Of a stretch of DNA of 64,000 nt, positions 8,627-19,903 are shown in pieces (position 1 is the stretch's first letter; each line of letters starts with the position of its first letter). Location of the stretch: the NCBI GenBank assembly GCA_019120175.1, contig DWVP01000013.1, positions 1 to 64,000 on the forward strand. Reading direction: 5' to 3'. Made by a program: the position numbers and the translations under genes. The notes beneath the pieces were generated by a model. The model ran no database searches. It was not told where the DNA came from and worked only from the letters and a program-made list of their open reading frames with translations. The stretch comes from Candidatus Corynebacterium faecigallinarum (GTDB lineage: Bacteria; Actinomycetota; Actinomycetes; Mycobacteriales; Mycobacteriaceae).

Positions 8627-9546
8627 TGAGCGCGGGTAAGGGAACGGGTCTGGCCGCGGCAGGCATCGCCGCCGGAACGCTGCTGGGCTTCTACGTCCTG
8701 GCACCCAACGTCGAGGGCGGCCCTACCGCGGTCGACAGTGAGACCAGGACCGAGTTGGACGCCGAGACCGTGCGTGCCGACCGTGCGGAGGCCTCCGTCG
8801 GAGGTGCGGACGAACTGCTCGACGGCTCCGTCGAGGGGATCCTCGACGGAGTCCTGGACGGGGAGAACGTCCTGGTGCTCGCCACCGCTGACGCCGATGA
8901 GGCTGCGGTGACCGGGGTCGGCGAGTTGATCGCGACCGCCGGGGGAGAGGCTGCCGGCACCGTGCAGCTCAGTGAGGACGCCACCGCCCCGGGCTCCGGC
9001 GACCAGCTGAAGTCCATCGCCGCCTCCTCGCTGCCGGCCGGGGCCTCGCTCTCCGAGGACCGGTTGGACCCCGGCTACCACACCGGCGAGCTGCTGGGTC
9101 AGACTCTCGGAGATGCCAGCGAGTCCGACCGGGCCGTGGTCGTCGGCGCACTGGACAACGCCGGTTTCTTCGCCGACGGCGCTGAGGCGATCTCCGCCGT
9201 CGACGGTGAGGTCGATGCCGTCGTGGTCGTCACTGGTGATGCCTCAGAGGGCGACGGGGACGGTAATTACTCGACCCGTTTCGTCGCCGATCTCACCGCT
9301 GGTCTCGACGCCACCACCGGTGGTGTTGTGCTGGCCGGCGGACAGGGTTCGGCCGAGTCCAACGGCGCCATCGGCCTGATCCGGGCCGATCAGGGTGCGA
9401 CCGAGAGCATCAGTACAGTCGACCATGTCTCTGATGTCGCAGGCCGGATCACCACCGTCCGTGCGGTAGCTGAGCAACTCGACGGCAATTCGGGGTCCTA
9501 CGGGGTAACCCCGAGCGCCGCAGCGACCACCGTCGGTGCGGGCTAG
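8626..9546 (+). CDS. steB: SteB / MctB-type membrane protein
   Basis: A 306-aa partner of SteA with a single N-terminal membrane helix (about residues 7-25) and a large domain predicted outside the membrane. The M. tuberculosis orthologue Rv1698 (MctB) is linked to copper export and channel activity, while the C. glutamicum orthologue (SteB) is linked to cell separation. Those roles come from the family, not from this sequence. The ATG at 8626 shares one base with the steA stop, indicating coupled translation. It is the last gene before a promoter-like gap and pyrG. Confidence 0.9.
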   Translation: MSAGKGTGLAAAGIAAGTLLGFYVLAPNVEGGPTAVDSETRTELDAETVRADRAEASVGGADELLDGSVEGILDGVLDGENVLVLATADADEAAVTGVGELIATAGGEAAGTVQLSEDATAPGSGDQLKSIAASSLPAGASLSEDRLDPGYHTGELLGQTLGDASESDRAVVVGALDNAGFFADGAEAISAVDGEVDAVVVVTGDASEGDGDGNYSTRFVADLTAGLDATTGGVVLAGGQGSAESNGAIGLIRADQGATESISTVDHVSDVAGRITTVRAVAEQLDGNSGSYGVTPSAAATTVGAG

Positions 9547-9561
9547 AACGCCGAACTGTGT

Positions 9562-9567
9562 TAGATT
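9562..9567 (+). promoter_or_regulatory. Candidate -10 element for pyrG
   Basis: TAGATT preceded by TGTG (extended -10 style) lies 42 nt ahead of the pyrG GTG. Transcription from about 9574 would begin in GCCCCGTAGG. A weak CCGTA (9574-9578) / TACGG (9597-9601) pairing could form in the short leader. No -35 hexamer is clear. Confidence 0.45.
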
Positions 9568-9579
9568 GAAGCCCCGTAG

Positions 9580-11277
<1,698 letters not shown>

Positions 11278-11300
11278 AGCATCGCCCAGGAGCCGCCACG

Positions 11301-11960
11301 ATGACTGAGCTGTACCGCACCCTCTCCAGCGAGGTGCTGGTGGACACCGCGGTCATTGCGGTGCGTCGTGACCGGATCACCACCGCCACCGGAGAGGTCG
11401 ACCGGGAGGTCATCGAGCATTTCGGTGCCGCGGCCGTGGTCGCGGTCCGTCAGGGCGACACCGGGCCGGAGGTCATGCTGGTCCGCCAGTACCGTCGGCC
11501 GGTCGGACGCTACCTCTGGGAACTGCCTGCCGGGTTGCTGGACATGGCGGGGGAGGACGCCCTGGCCACCGCGCAGCGCGAACTGGCGGAGGAGGCCGGA
11601 CTGGCCGCGGACACCTGGTCACTGCTGGGGGACGTGAGTACCTCCCCGGGGATCAGTGAGGAGATGTGCCGCATCTTCCTCGCCGAGGATGTCCGCAACA
11701 TCACCGCCGACGATGCCGCCGAGCTGGAGCAGGCCAGCGGTGAGGAGGCGGACATGACCAGCCTCTGGCTGCCGGTCGATGAGGCGGTGCAATGGGTTCA
11801 GACCGGAAAGATCGAGAATGCCATCGCCGTGGCTGGCCTGCTGCACCTGCACGCCGGCACCCGCCGCGATGTATCCGAGACCTACCACCACCACTCCGGA
11901 CTGATCGAGCGACGTAGTCCGGGGCAGCCGGCCGGCACGGACCTCAAGCATGTCCGCTGA
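11301..11960 (+). CDS. NUDIX hydrolase, ADP-ribose pyrophosphatase type
   Basis: A 219-aa hydrolase of the ADP-ribose pyrophosphatase (NudF-like) group, which cleaves nucleoside diphosphate sugars. The NUDIX box is seen as ELPAGLLD followed by QRELAEEAGL; the spacing between the leading Gly and the first Glu is one residue longer than the textbook pattern, which I recall as also true of the mycobacterial homologue. The preceding strand VMLVRQYRRPVG is typical of this subfamily. It overlaps xerD by 11 nt. The substrate is inferred from the family. Confidence 0.88.
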   Translation: MTELYRTLSSEVLVDTAVIAVRRDRITTATGEVDREVIEHFGAAAVVAVRQGDTGPEVMLVRQYRRPVGRYLWELPAGLLDMAGEDALATAQRELAEEAGLAADTWSLLGDVSTSPGISEEMCRIFLAEDVRNITADDAAELEQASGEEADMTSLWLPVDEAVQWVQTGKIENAIAVAGLLHLHAGTRRDVSETYHHHSGLIERRSPGQPAGTDLKHVR

Positions 11961-12966
11961 GGACAGCTCGACACCCGCCCCGGCGGAGGCATCCGAAGAG
12001 GACCAGCGACGCGCCCGCGCCTGGTTCCGGCATCTTCGCACCGAACGCGGCCGCAGCCGCAACACCCTGGACAACTACTCCCGGGACATCGACCGCTACC
12101 TCCACTGGTTGGCGTCGCGCTCACTGGATATGACCTCGGTGTCCACCGGCGACGTCGAGGATTTCATCATGGACCTGCGCAAAGGCCACCCCGTGACCGG
12201 GGGAGCGCCGCTGGCCCAGTCCACCGTCGCCCGGATTCTCAGTGCCGTCCGGGGCCTGCACCGCTTCACTGCCGCTAACAGTGGCCTGCCGGACGTGGTG
12301 GCGGATATCCCGCTGGCACCGGGGCGACGCGATCTTCCCAAGGCGTTGACCGTCGACCAGGTTGTGGCCTTGATCGAGGCCTGCCCGGACGGTCCGGCGG
12401 CGGGCCCGCTGCAACTGCGCGACCGGGCGGTCGTGGAGCTGCTGTACTCGACCGGGGCGCGGATCAGTGAGATCTGTGACCTCGACCTCGACGACCTCGA
12501 TGTGCGCACTGACGTCCGCAACCACGTCCGCGGCGACGGCGCCGACCAACTGGCCGCGACGCTGCTGGTGCGAGGCAAGGGGGACAAGGAACGCGTCCTC
12601 CCCGTCGGCGATCCCGCACTGCAGGCGGTGGACGCCTACCTGCGACGGGCGCGTCCCGACCTGGCTGCCCGCAGCCGCACCGGGGCGGACGCCAGCGCGT
12701 TGTTCCTCACCGCCCGTGGCGGACGGCTGACCAGGCAGAGCGGCCACAAGATCATCACCACCGCCGCGCAGAGGACCGGGCTGCCGGAGGTCTCGCCGCA
12801 CAGTCTGCGGCACAGTTTCGCCACCCACCTGCTCACCGGCGGGGCGGATGTGCGGGTGGTGCAGGAGCTGCTGGGCCATTCAAGTGTGTCGACCACCCAG
12901 ATCTACACGAAGGTCTCACCGGACCTGTTGCGGGAGAGCTGGGCGGAGTCACACCCGCGGGCGTGA
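11950..12966 (+). CDS. xerD: Site-specific tyrosine recombinase XerD
   Basis: XerD, with XerC, resolves chromosome dimers at dif. The 338-aa protein has an N-terminal SAM-like core-binding domain (about 25-115) and a catalytic domain with R171 (TGARISE), K210 (RGKGDKE), H284 and R287 (HSLRH), H310 (LLGHSS) and nucleophile Y319 (TQIYTKV), so all active residues are present. It is about 30 residues longer than Escherichia coli XerD, from an N-terminal extension and an insert near residue 185. Its ATG lies inside the end of the NUDIX gene. Confidence 0.95.
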   Translation: MSAEDSSTPAPAEASEEDQRRARAWFRHLRTERGRSRNTLDNYSRDIDRYLHWLASRSLDMTSVSTGDVEDFIMDLRKGHPVTGGAPLAQSTVARILSAVRGLHRFTAANSGLPDVVADIPLAPGRRDLPKALTVDQVVALIEACPDGPAAGPLQLRDRAVVELLYSTGARISEICDLDLDDLDVRTDVRNHVRGDGADQLAATLLVRGKGDKERVLPVGDPALQAVDAYLRRARPDLAARSRTGADASALFLTARGGRLTRQSGHKIITTAAQRTGLPEVSPHSLRHSFATHLLTGGADVRVVQELLGHSSVSTTQIYTKVSPDLLRESWAESHPRA

Positions 12967-13032
12967 TCACGACCGTGATAATCTGAATCGTGTTATTCAT
13001 CGACAGCGACCCGGAGGGAGCGTGACACGGCC

Positions 13033-13908
13033 ATGGGCGAGGCAGCTGACGCCGAGGGTGGGCTGTTCGACAAGCCCCAGCTGGGGCTGACCGGTCGACC
13101 GCTGCGCGAGATCCCGCGCCCGGCTCCGTTGGACCGTCATGGCCCGGCGACCATCATCGCGATGTGCAACCAGAAAGGCGGGGTGGGCAAGACCACCTCG
13201 ACCATCAACATGGGTGCCGCACTGGCCGAGTACGGTCGCAAAGTGCTGCTCGTCGACCTGGACCCGCAGGGCGCGTTGTCCGCCGGGTTGGGCATAGACC
13301 ACGAAGAGCTCGACATCACCGTCTACAACCTGTTGGTCGACCACTCCGCCACCATCCACGAGGCACTGCACCGCAGCCCGGTGGAGGGACTCGACGTGGT
13401 TCCGGCGAACATCGACCTGTCTGCCGCGGAGATCCAGCTGGTCAACGAGGTCGGCCGCGAGCAGGCACTGGCCCGTGCTCTGCGCCCGGTGATGAACGAC
13501 TACGACTACATCATCGTGGACTGCCAGCCCTCCCTCGGCCTGCTCACGGTCAATGCACTGAGCTGTGCCGACAGCGTGATCATCCCGATGGAGTGCGAGT
13601 ACTTCGCGCTGCGTGGACTGGCGCTGCTCACCGACACGGTGGAGAAGGTGCGCGACCGGCTGAACTTCCGGCTGGAGGTCCTCGGGATCCTGGTGACCAT
13701 GTTCGACCGGCGCACCAACCACTCCCGCGAGGTGATGGACCGGGTCGTGGAGTTCTTCGGCGACAAGGTTTTCGACACCGTCATCACCCGCACGGTGCGT
13801 TTCCCGGAGACCTCGGTCGCCGGTGAGCCGATCACCAGCTGGGCACCGGCCTCCGACGGCGCGCAGCAGTACCTTGATCTGGCGGCCGAGGTCGTCGAGC
13901 GGTCGTAG
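13033..13908 (+). CDS. ParA/Soj-family ATPase
   Basis: A 291-aa deviant-Walker ATPase with motif KGGVGKTT and Walker A' / B motifs LLVDLDPQG and YIIVDCQPSLG. It is not next to a parB gene; instead it precedes scpA and scpB, the context of Rv1708. That suggests a role linked to the SMC-ScpAB condensin, but this is inferred from position. GGAGGGAG ends 12 nt before the ATG, and a GATAAT-like -10 lies at 12977-12982. The scpA start is 7 nt after its stop, so the three genes probably share a transcript. Confidence 0.88.
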   Translation: MGEAADAEGGLFDKPQLGLTGRPLREIPRPAPLDRHGPATIIAMCNQKGGVGKTTSTINMGAALAEYGRKVLLVDLDPQGALSAGLGIDHEELDITVYNLLVDHSATIHEALHRSPVEGLDVVPANIDLSAAEIQLVNEVGREQALARALRPVMNDYDYIIVDCQPSLGLLTVNALSCADSVIIPMECEYFALRGLALLTDTVEKVRDRLNFRLEVLGILVTMFDRRTNHSREVMDRVVEFFGDKVFDTVITRTVRFPETSVAGEPITSWAPASDGAQQYLDLAAEVVERS

Positions 13909-13915
13909 GTCGACC

Positions 13916-14752
13916 GTGGCGGACACTGTCGGAGTGGTCGACGAGCCCGAGACCATGGAACAGCCCGAACTCACCGGCTTCCAGGTTGCGCTGGCGAACT
14001 TCGACGGGCCCTTCGACCTGCTGCTGCAGCTCATCCACTCGCACCGGATGGACGTCACCGAGGTGGCGTTGGCCACCGTCACCGACGAGTTCATCGCCTA
14101 CACCCGCACCCTGACCGGCAGTGTGGACGACCTCGACGAGGTTACCGAGTTCCTTGTGGTCGCCTCGACCCTGCTGGACCTCAAGGCCGCCCGGCTGGTG
14201 CCCCGCGGCGAGGTGGAGAACGAGGAGGATCTCGCGCTGCTGGAGTCCCGTGACCTGCTGTTCGCCCGACTGCTCCAGTACAAGGCCTATAAGTCGGTGG
14301 CGGACCTGTTCGCTGAATGGCAGCGCGACGCCGCCCGGCGTTATCCGGTGCAGTTGTCCCCGGAGGAGCAGTTCGTGGATCTCATGCCGCCGGTGGAGAT
14401 CGGAATGACCCCGGAGAGCTTCGCCGAGATGGCCGCCGCCGTGTTCCGTCCGAAGCCCAGCGAGGTGTCGACGTCGCACCTGCATGTCCAGGCGGTGTCG
14501 GTTCCGGAGCAGGCTGGCCATATCCTCTCCACGCTGCGTGTCGCCGGGGCGGACACCTGGGTCAGTTTCAGTACCCTGATCTCCGACTGCGATGTGTCGA
14601 TGACGGTGATCGGACGCTTCCTGGCCCTGCTGGAGCTCTACAAGGCCCGGGCGGTGGGCATCGAACAGGCCGAGCCGCTGGAGGAGATGTCGGTGGCGTG
14701 GACCGGGTTGGATGTTGACCCGGCCGTGGTTGCAGCAAGTAACTGGGACTGA
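13916..14752 (+). CDS. scpA: Segregation and condensation protein A
   Basis: ScpA is the kleisin bridging the SMC ATPase heads in bacterial condensin. The 278-aa protein has the ScpA signature FDGPFDLLLQLI followed by DEVTEFLVVASTLLDLKA, and a C-terminal winged-helix segment (VIGRFLALLELYKA) that binds SMC. The GTG at 13916 (7 nt after the previous stop) is taken as the start; the ATG at 13955 would remove 13 poorly conserved residues. It is followed by scpB in the usual arrangement. Confidence 0.93.
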   Translation: MADTVGVVDEPETMEQPELTGFQVALANFDGPFDLLLQLIHSHRMDVTEVALATVTDEFIAYTRTLTGSVDDLDEVTEFLVVASTLLDLKAARLVPRGEVENEEDLALLESRDLLFARLLQYKAYKSVADLFAEWQRDAARRYPVQLSPEEQFVDLMPPVEIGMTPESFAEMAAAVFRPKPSEVSTSHLHVQAVSVPEQAGHILSTLRVAGADTWVSFSTLISDCDVSMTVIGRFLALLELYKARAVGIEQAEPLEEMSVAWTGLDVDPAVVAASNWD

Positions 14753-14786
14753 CAGTTGAGTGCGGGAAGTCGAAGGGATGGAAGGT

Positions 14787-15347
14787 ATGTCGGAGACATC
14801 ACGGGATCCGGTGAGCCTGGTGCGTAGCCAGGTGGAGTCGCTGCTGCTGGTGGCGGACGAGCCGACCAGCGCGGCAGATTTCGCGCGGGTGCTGGAACAG
14901 TCCGAGGAGGACGTCGCCGCCGCGCTGGCCGAGATCGCCACCGAGTTCTCCGACCGGGGAATGGGGTTCGAGCTGCGGGAACGTGAGGGGCTGTGGCGGC
15001 TCTACACCCGACGGGAGAACTCGCCGGTGGTCGAGGCGAAGATCCTCGACGGTGCCCAGCAGCGGCTGTCCCGGGCAGCGTTGGAGACGCTGGCCGTGGT
15101 GGCTTACCGACAGCCGGTGACCCGGTCCCAGGTCGCCGGGATCCGTGGGGTGAACTGCGACGGAGTGATGCGAACGCTCACCCTGCGCGGGTTGATCGCC
15201 GAGGTCGGCGTCACCGGCGAGGTCGGTGGAGCCCACCTGTACGCGACCACTGACCTGTTCCTGGAGCAGCTCGGGATGGAGTCACTGGAGCAGCTTCCGA
15301 ACCTTGCCCCGCTGCTGCCGGACGTCGACGGTATCGACCTGGACTGA
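14787..15347 (+). CDS. scpB: Segregation and condensation protein B
   Basis: ScpB dimerises through winged-helix domains and binds ScpA in the SMC complex. The 186-aa protein contains the conserved LSRAALETLAVVAYRQPVTR stretch and the GLIAEVG segment of the second wing. The ATG at 14787 has GAAGGG 9 nt upstream. In-frame GTG (14760) and ATG (14778) lie just before and cannot be excluded. It ends 16 nt before a convergent hydrolase gene, closing the ParA-scpA-scpB run. Confidence 0.92.
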   Translation: MSETSRDPVSLVRSQVESLLLVADEPTSAADFARVLEQSEEDVAAALAEIATEFSDRGMGFELREREGLWRLYTRRENSPVVEAKILDGAQQRLSRAALETLAVVAYRQPVTRSQVAGIRGVNCDGVMRTLTLRGLIAEVGVTGEVGGAHLYATTDLFLEQLGMESLEQLPNLAPLLPDVDGIDLD

Positions 15348-15362
15348 TCGGGGACTGGCCGG

Positions 15363-16349
15363 TCAGTTCGCCGGGACGTGCCGGGCGAGGAACTCCAGCT
15401 GCTGGGCGACATTGTTCTCTAACGCCTCGCCGACGTCGATGCTGAAGTGGTTCTCGTCGAGGAACACCGGCTCGGCGGTGGGTGCCTTCTCCAGGTAGCG
15501 GGTGGTGGGGCCGGGAGGGGCGACCGAATCCTGGGTGCAGACCGCGACGTAGATGGGGCAGGTGACGTCCTTCAGGCGCGATCCCGGGAAGCTCCGGATG
15601 ATGTCGAGCGCGAAACGGGCGGTGATCGCGTTGTCCAGGTCGTAACCGTCGGGGATGAGGGCCTCGCAACCGGCCACGACGTCCGGGGCCGACATCAGCG
15701 CGGTCTCACCCGGGCCGGCGTAGGCGGGCACCATGACCGGATCCTTTCCCCGCAGGTTCGCCACGATGTCACGCACGGCGAGGACACCGATCTTCGCTGC
15801 GGTCAGAGTCGGGATCGCCAAGGAGGAGGACAGACCCGAGGTGAATGGGCACTGCGCCACCGCTGCGGCGATGCTCGGGTCATCGGCTGCAGTTGCCATG
15901 GCGTGTCCGCCGCCAAAGGAGGTGCCCCACACAATGACGCGCTCGGGGTCGGAACCGTCGATGGTGCGGGCGTGGGGGACCGCAGCCTTCCAGTCCTCCC
16001 GTTGACGGCGGACGCTGAGCAGCTGACGGGGCGAGCCGCCGCTGGCCCCGAAGTGTCGGTAGTCGAAGACGAGGCAGAGGTAACCAGCCTCAGTGAAGCG
16101 TTCGGCGAAAGCGTCCAGTCGCATCTCCTTGACGCCTCCCAGACCGTGGGCCATGACGACGATCGGACGAGGACTGGAGTCATCGCTTTCGATGTGGGCG
16201 GGGCGGTACAGCCATGCGGCGCAGCCGCTGTCGCCGGAGGGGAAGGTGGTGTCGTCTCGTTTCGTGTAGTGAACACTACAGAATGATGACATGTGCCGAA
16301 TGGGAAATGGAGAAGGAGTTTCCTGTCGGCCACCAGGTGAATCCGTCAT
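15363..16349 (-). CDS. Alpha/beta hydrolase
   Basis: A 328-aa serine hydrolase inserted on the minus strand between scpB and rluB. The oxyanion region is VVMAHGLGG, the nucleophile elbow is GTSFGG, and the likely His is in DENHFSID near the C-terminus, giving a complete triad. The substrate is unknown. The start at 16349 has AAGGA upstream. The in-frame ATG at 16292 gives a protein beginning MSSFCSVHY, which I cannot rule out. A perfect palindrome (16265-16280) lies within the first codons after that second ATG and may be an operator. The gene interrupts the scpB-rluB adjacency seen in M. tuberculosis. Confidence 0.85.
   Translation of the reverse strand: MTDSPGGRQETPSPFPIRHMSSFCSVHYTKRDDTTFPSGDSGCAAWLYRPAHIESDDSSPRPIVVMAHGLGGVKEMRLDAFAERFTEAGYLCLVFDYRHFGASGGSPRQLLSVRRQREDWKAAVPHARTIDGSDPERVIVWGTSFGGGHAMATAADDPSIAAAVAQCPFTSGLSSSLAIPTLTAAKIGVLAVRDIVANLRGKDPVMVPAYAGPGETALMSAPDVVAGCEALIPDGYDLDNAITARFALDIIRSFPGSRLKDVTCPIYVAVCTQDSVAPPGPTTRYLEKAPTAEPVFLDENHFSIDVGEALENNVAQQLEFLARHVPAN
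16265..16280. repeat. Perfect palindrome at the hydrolase 5' end
   Basis: TGTAGTG and CACTACA are perfect 7-bp arms around a 2-bp centre (AA). The 16-bp size and tight symmetry resemble operators of TetR/GntR-type dimers. It lies near the 5' end of the minus-strand hydrolase and about 100 bp upstream of the rluB promoter, so either gene could be the target. Confidence 0.5.
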
Positions 16350-16380
16350 CGTCGAAGTGTCCTTACGGCAGGAGAACGGC

Positions 16381-16435
16381 TACACTGATCGGCTAGACAA
16401 CTGAACATCCCTCGACCATGCCGCGACCGCGGCAT
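16381..16435 (+). promoter_or_regulatory. Candidate rluB -10 and leader hairpin
   Basis: TACACT (16381-16386) fits the corynebacterial TANANT -10. The predicted leader then carries a 7-bp stem, ATGCCGC (16418-16424) and GCGGCAT (16429-16435), with a GACC tetraloop, ending 12 nt before the ribosome binding site. Confidence 0.5.
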
Positions 16436-16456
16436 CAGAAAGATTTTGAGGATACC

Positions 16457-17365
16457 GTGAGCAAGCCCGCTCGCCGAGACGGCACACCGGAACGCAACGA
16501 AAACGTCAGGGACGCAGAGAACTACATCTCCAATGCGCGTCCCGCCCGCCACCAGCATGTGGCGGACCGTAAGCCCCCGAAGAAGGCCGGGGCACAGGGG
16601 AACCAGAAGAAGAAGGCGTCCAAGTCGGACGCGGAGAAGACCCGCCTGCAGAAGGTCCTCGCCGCTGCGGGTGTCGCCTCCCGCCGGATGAGTGAGAAGC
16701 TCATCGAGGCGGGTCGTGTCGAGGTCAACGGCACCATCGTCACCTCGCAGGGCATGCGTGTCGACCCGGAGAACGACGTCATCCGCGTCGACGGTGTCCG
16801 CGTCATCGCCGACGAGGAGATCGTCACCTTCGCGCTGAACAAGCCGCGCGGCATCCACTCCACGATGCACGACGAGTTCGGTCGCCCCTGTCTCTACGAT
16901 CTTGTCGGCGAGCGCATCGCCGCCGGTCAGCGACTTTTCCACGTCGGACGTCTCGACGCCCAGACCGAGGGTCTGCTGCTGCTCACCAATGACGGTGAGC
17001 TGGCCAACCGACTGATGCACCCGCGCTACGAGATCTCCAAGACCTACCTGGCCACCGTGCTGGGCGAGGCCGACCGCGCCCTGGTCCAGAAGCTCAAGGA
17101 GGGTGTGGACCTGGAGGACGGCATCGCCCGTGCCGACTACGTACAGATCATCGACGTGTGGCAGGGCAAGTCCCTGATCAAGCTTGAGATCCACGAGGGT
17201 CGCAAGCACATCGTGCGTCGCATGCTCAAGGAAGCCGGTTTCCCGGTCCAGGCTCTGGTGCGCACCAAGGTCCACACCGTCCAGCTCGGTGAGCAGAAGC
17301 CCGGCACCCTGCGTGCCCTGAACCGTTCCGAGCTGACCAGCCTCTACAACGCCGTCCAGCTGTGA
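16457..17365 (+). CDS. rluB: 23S rRNA pseudouridine synthase, RluB family
   Basis: This 302-aa enzyme converts a uridine in 23S rRNA domain V to pseudouridine. A basic, disordered N-terminal tail (about 1-55) precedes an S4 domain ([19 protein letters not shown]) and the catalytic domain. The motif [19 protein letters not shown] holds the catalytic Asp. GTG 16457 is preferred because GAGGA precedes it; the upstream ATG at 16418 lies inside a leader hairpin and would add 13 residues. The next gene starts around its stop codon, so rluB and cmk-der form an operon (Rv1711-Rv1713 order). Confidence 0.93.
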   Translation: MSKPARRDGTPERNENVRDAENYISNARPARHQHVADRKPPKKAGAQGNQKKKASKSDAEKTRLQKVLAAAGVASRRMSEKLIEAGRVEVNGTIVTSQGMRVDPENDVIRVDGVRVIADEEIVTFALNKPRGIHSTMHDEFGRPCLYDLVGERIAAGQRLFHVGRLDAQTEGLLLLTNDGELANRLMHPRYEISKTYLATVLGEADRALVQKLKEGVDLEDGIARADYVQIIDVWQGKSLIKLEIHEGRKHIVRRMLKEAGFPVQALVRTKVHTVQLGEQKPGTLRALNRSELTSLYNAVQL

Positions 17366-17385
17366 TGATGAAGGAGAATCCCACT

Positions 17386-19803
17386 GTGAGCAGCACCCAG
17401 CCCGCCCCCGCCATCACAGCGGTCGAGAATGTTCCCGGCGGCGGCTTCATCGTCGCCATCGACGGGCCGTCCGGCACCGGCAAGTCCACCGTCAGCCGTC
17501 GGCTGGCCCAGATCGCCGACGCGAAGTACCTGGACACCGGTGCGATGTACCGGGTCGCCACCCTGCATGTCCTACGCAACGGCATCGACCCGGAGTCCGA
17601 GGACTTCGCCGACGCCGTCATCGCCGCCACCGCGGACCTGCCCCTGGTGGTCAACGAGGACCCGACCTCCACCGAGGTGCTCCTCGATGGTGAGGACGTC
17701 TCCGGTGAGATCCGCGGTGCGGATGTCACCCAGCACGTCTCCGCGGTTTCGGCGATCCCCGAGGTCCGTGAAAACCTCGTCGCCCTGCAGCGCTCCCTGG
17801 CGCTGGATGCCGGACGCTGCGTCGTCGAGGGCCGAGACATCGGTACCGCGGTGTTCCCCGAGGCTGCCTGCAAGATCTACATGACCGCCAGTGCGGAAAT
17901 CCGGGCACGCCGCCGTTACGACCAGGATGTTTCTGCCGGCCGCGAGGTCGACTTCGACGCCGTCCTGGCGGACGTAGAGCGCCGCGACGCCGCGGACTCC
18001 TCCCGTACGGTCTCGCCGCTGCGTCCTGCCAACGACGCCAACCTCATCGACACCGGTGACATGGATGTCGACCAGGTACTGGACACCATCGTCGGCCTCG
18101 TCGTGGAGTCCGGCACCGCCAGCGCGTCCGATGCTGCGTCCGCCGAGGAGCCGGAGGAGCTGGTGTTCCGCACCACCGACGGCACCGTGCTCAACGACAG
18201 CAATGCCGGCAGCAGCGAATCGGACGATGCTGCTGAGGTCAGCGAGGTCACGGTCGACGACACCGAGTTCGACGACATCGTGGCCGAGGAGGATTACATC
18301 TCCTCCGAGGAGGAGTTCTTCGAGGACTACGACGAGGACGACTTCGTCGATGGTGCAGAATCCGCCTACACCCCCGACATTGACTCCTTCGACCTGCTCA
18401 CCGCAGATGCCGAGGACACCGACTGGTCCGCGGTGGAGGAGGCCTTCGGCGTGCTCGGCGACGAGCAGGCCGAGCAGGAGGCACTGTGCACCGTGGCCAT
18501 CGTGGGACGGCCCAACGTGGGCAAGTCCACCCTGGTCAACCGCTTCATCGGACGCCGCGAGGCCGTCGTCGAGGACTTCCCGGGTGTCACCCGCGACCGG
18601 ATCTCCTACCTTGCCGATTGGGGCGGACGACGGTTCTGGGTCCAGGACACCGGCGGTTGGGATCCGGACGCCAAGGGCATCCACGGCGCGATCGCCCGCC
18701 AGGCGGAGACCGCCATGGCCACCGCCGACGTCATCGTCTTCGTCGTGGACACCAAGGTCGGCATCACCTCCACCGATGAGCTGATCGCCCGCCGACTGCA
18801 GCGCTCCGCGATCCCGGTGGTGCTGGTGGCCAACAAGTTCGACTCCGACTCGCAGTTCGCGGACATGGCCGAGTTCTGGTCCCTGGGCCTGGATGATCCT
18901 TTCCCGGTGTCTGCGCAGCACGGTCGCGGTGCCGCGGACGTCATGGACAAGGTGCTGGCATCGTTCCCGGACGAGCCCCGGCAGAAGTCGGTGGTCACCG
19001 GGCCGCGCCGAGTGGCACTGGTGGGACGCCCGAACGTGGGCAAATCCTCGCTGCTGAACAAGATCACCGGCGAAGAGCGCTCGGTGGTCGACAATGTCGC
19101 CGGCACCACCGTGGACCCGGTGGACTCGGTGGTGGACCTCGACGAACGAACCTGGCGCTTCGTGGACACCGCCGGTATCCGCAAGAAGGTCAAGACCGCC
19201 CGCGGCCACGAGTTCTACGCCTCACTGCGTACCCGCGCGGCGATCGACGCCTCCGAGGTCGTGATCTTCCTGGTGGATGCCTCCGAGCCGATCGCCGAGC
19301 AGGACCAGCGGGTGCTGCGGATGATCCTGGACTCCGGTCGTGCCCTGTTGGTGGCCTACAACAAGTGGGACCTGGTCGACGAAGACCGGCGTGAAGACCT
19401 GGAGCGCGAGATCGACCTGCAGCTGGCCCACGTGCCGTGGGCCCGGCGGGTCAACATCTCCGCGAAGACCGGCCGTGCCCTGCAGCGGCTGGAGCCGGCG
19501 ATGATTGAGGCGCTGGACAGCTGGGATCAGCGCATCCCGACCGGCCAGCTGAACACCTGGCTGCGTGCGGTGATCGCCCAGACCCCGCCGCCGATGCGCG
19601 GCGGACGTCTGCCCCGGGTGCTCTTCGCCACCCAGGCATCCTCCGAGCCGCCGGTGATCGTGCTGTTCACCACCGGTTTCCTGGAGCACGGCTACCGCCG
19701 GTTCCTGGAGCGGCGACTGCGTGAGTCCTTCGGTTTCGAGGGATCGCCGGTGCGTATTGCCGTGCGTGTGCGGGAGAAGCGCGACCGGCGCAAGAAGAAG
19801 TAG
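17386..19803 (+). CDS. der: Fused cytidylate kinase / ribosome-assembly GTPase Der
   Basis: A single 805-aa reading frame encodes two enzymes normally made separately. Residues about 18-245 are cytidylate kinase (CMP to CDP) with P-loop GPSGTGKST at 27-35 and YLDTGAMYR. Residues about 250-365 are a very acidic, low-complexity linker. Residues about 368-805 are Der (EngA), with two G domains (GRPNVGKST near 373 and GRPNVGKSS near 546), each with DxxG (DTGG, DTAG) and NKxD (NKFD, NKWD), and a KH domain ending in a basic tail. The GTG at 17386 has AAGGAG 9 nt upstream; the GTG/ATG codons at 17362-17370 are alternatives. Cmk/Der fusions are known in some actinobacteria. Confidence 0.95.
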   Translation: MSSTQPAPAITAVENVPGGGFIVAIDGPSGTGKSTVSRRLAQIADAKYLDTGAMYRVATLHVLRNGIDPESEDFADAVIAATADLPLVVNEDPTSTEVLLDGEDVSGEIRGADVTQHVSAVSAIPEVRENLVALQRSLALDAGRCVVEGRDIGTAVFPEAACKIYMTASAEIRARRRYDQDVSAGREVDFDAVLADVERRDAADSSRTVSPLRPANDANLIDTGDMDVDQVLDTIVGLVVESGTASASDAASAEEPEELVFRTTDGTVLNDSNAGSSESDDAAEVSEVTVDDTEFDDIVAEEDYISSEEEFFEDYDEDDFVDGAESAYTPDIDSFDLLTADAEDTDWSAVEEAFGVLGDEQAEQEALCTVAIVGRPNVGKSTLVNRFIGRREAVVEDFPGVTRDRISYLADWGGRRFWVQDTGGWDPDAKGIHGAIARQAETAMATADVIVFVVDTKVGITSTDELIARRLQRSAIPVVLVANKFDSDSQFADMAEFWSLGLDDPFPVSAQHGRGAADVMDKVLASFPDEPRQKSVVTGPRRVALVGRPNVGKSSLLNKITGEERSVVDNVAGTTVDPVDSVVDLDERTWRFVDTAGIRKKVKTARGHEFYASLRTRAAIDASEVVIFLVDASEPIAEQDQRVLRMILDSGRALLVAYNKWDLVDEDRREDLEREIDLQLAHVPWARRVNISAKTGRALQRLEPAMIEALDSWDQRIPTGQLNTWLRAVIAQTPPPMRGGRLPRVLFATQASSEPPVIVLFTTGFLEHGYRRFLERRLRESFGFEGSPVRIAVRVREKRDRRKKK

Positions 19804-19814
19804 CGTCCTGAGGT

Positions 19815-19837
19815 GCTCCCGGGGGCGCCCCGGGAGC
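19815..19837. repeat. Strong GC hairpin behind cmk-der
   Basis: GCTCCCGGGG (19815-19824) and CCCCGGGAGC (19828-19837) form a perfect 10-bp stem with a 3-nt loop, 12 nt after the der stop. There is no U-tract, so classical intrinsic termination is doubtful. GAGGTGC (19810-19816) also has a distant complement GCACCTC (19852-19858), offering an alternative fold. Confidence 0.6.
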
Positions 19838-19903
19838 GGCCGGGAATGAATGCACCTCCCGGCTAAGCAAAGGCCCGCCCGGACCAGCTAGCTATGCATA
19901 GGG

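Noticed and set aside
17572..19209. 545-codon minus-strand open frame opposite cmk-der
   Set aside because: Same reason: codon-bias shadow with no recognisable domain.
19815..19837. Calling the hairpin after der a Rho-independent terminator
   Set aside because: The stem is strong but lacks the U-rich run, so it is reported only as a hairpin.
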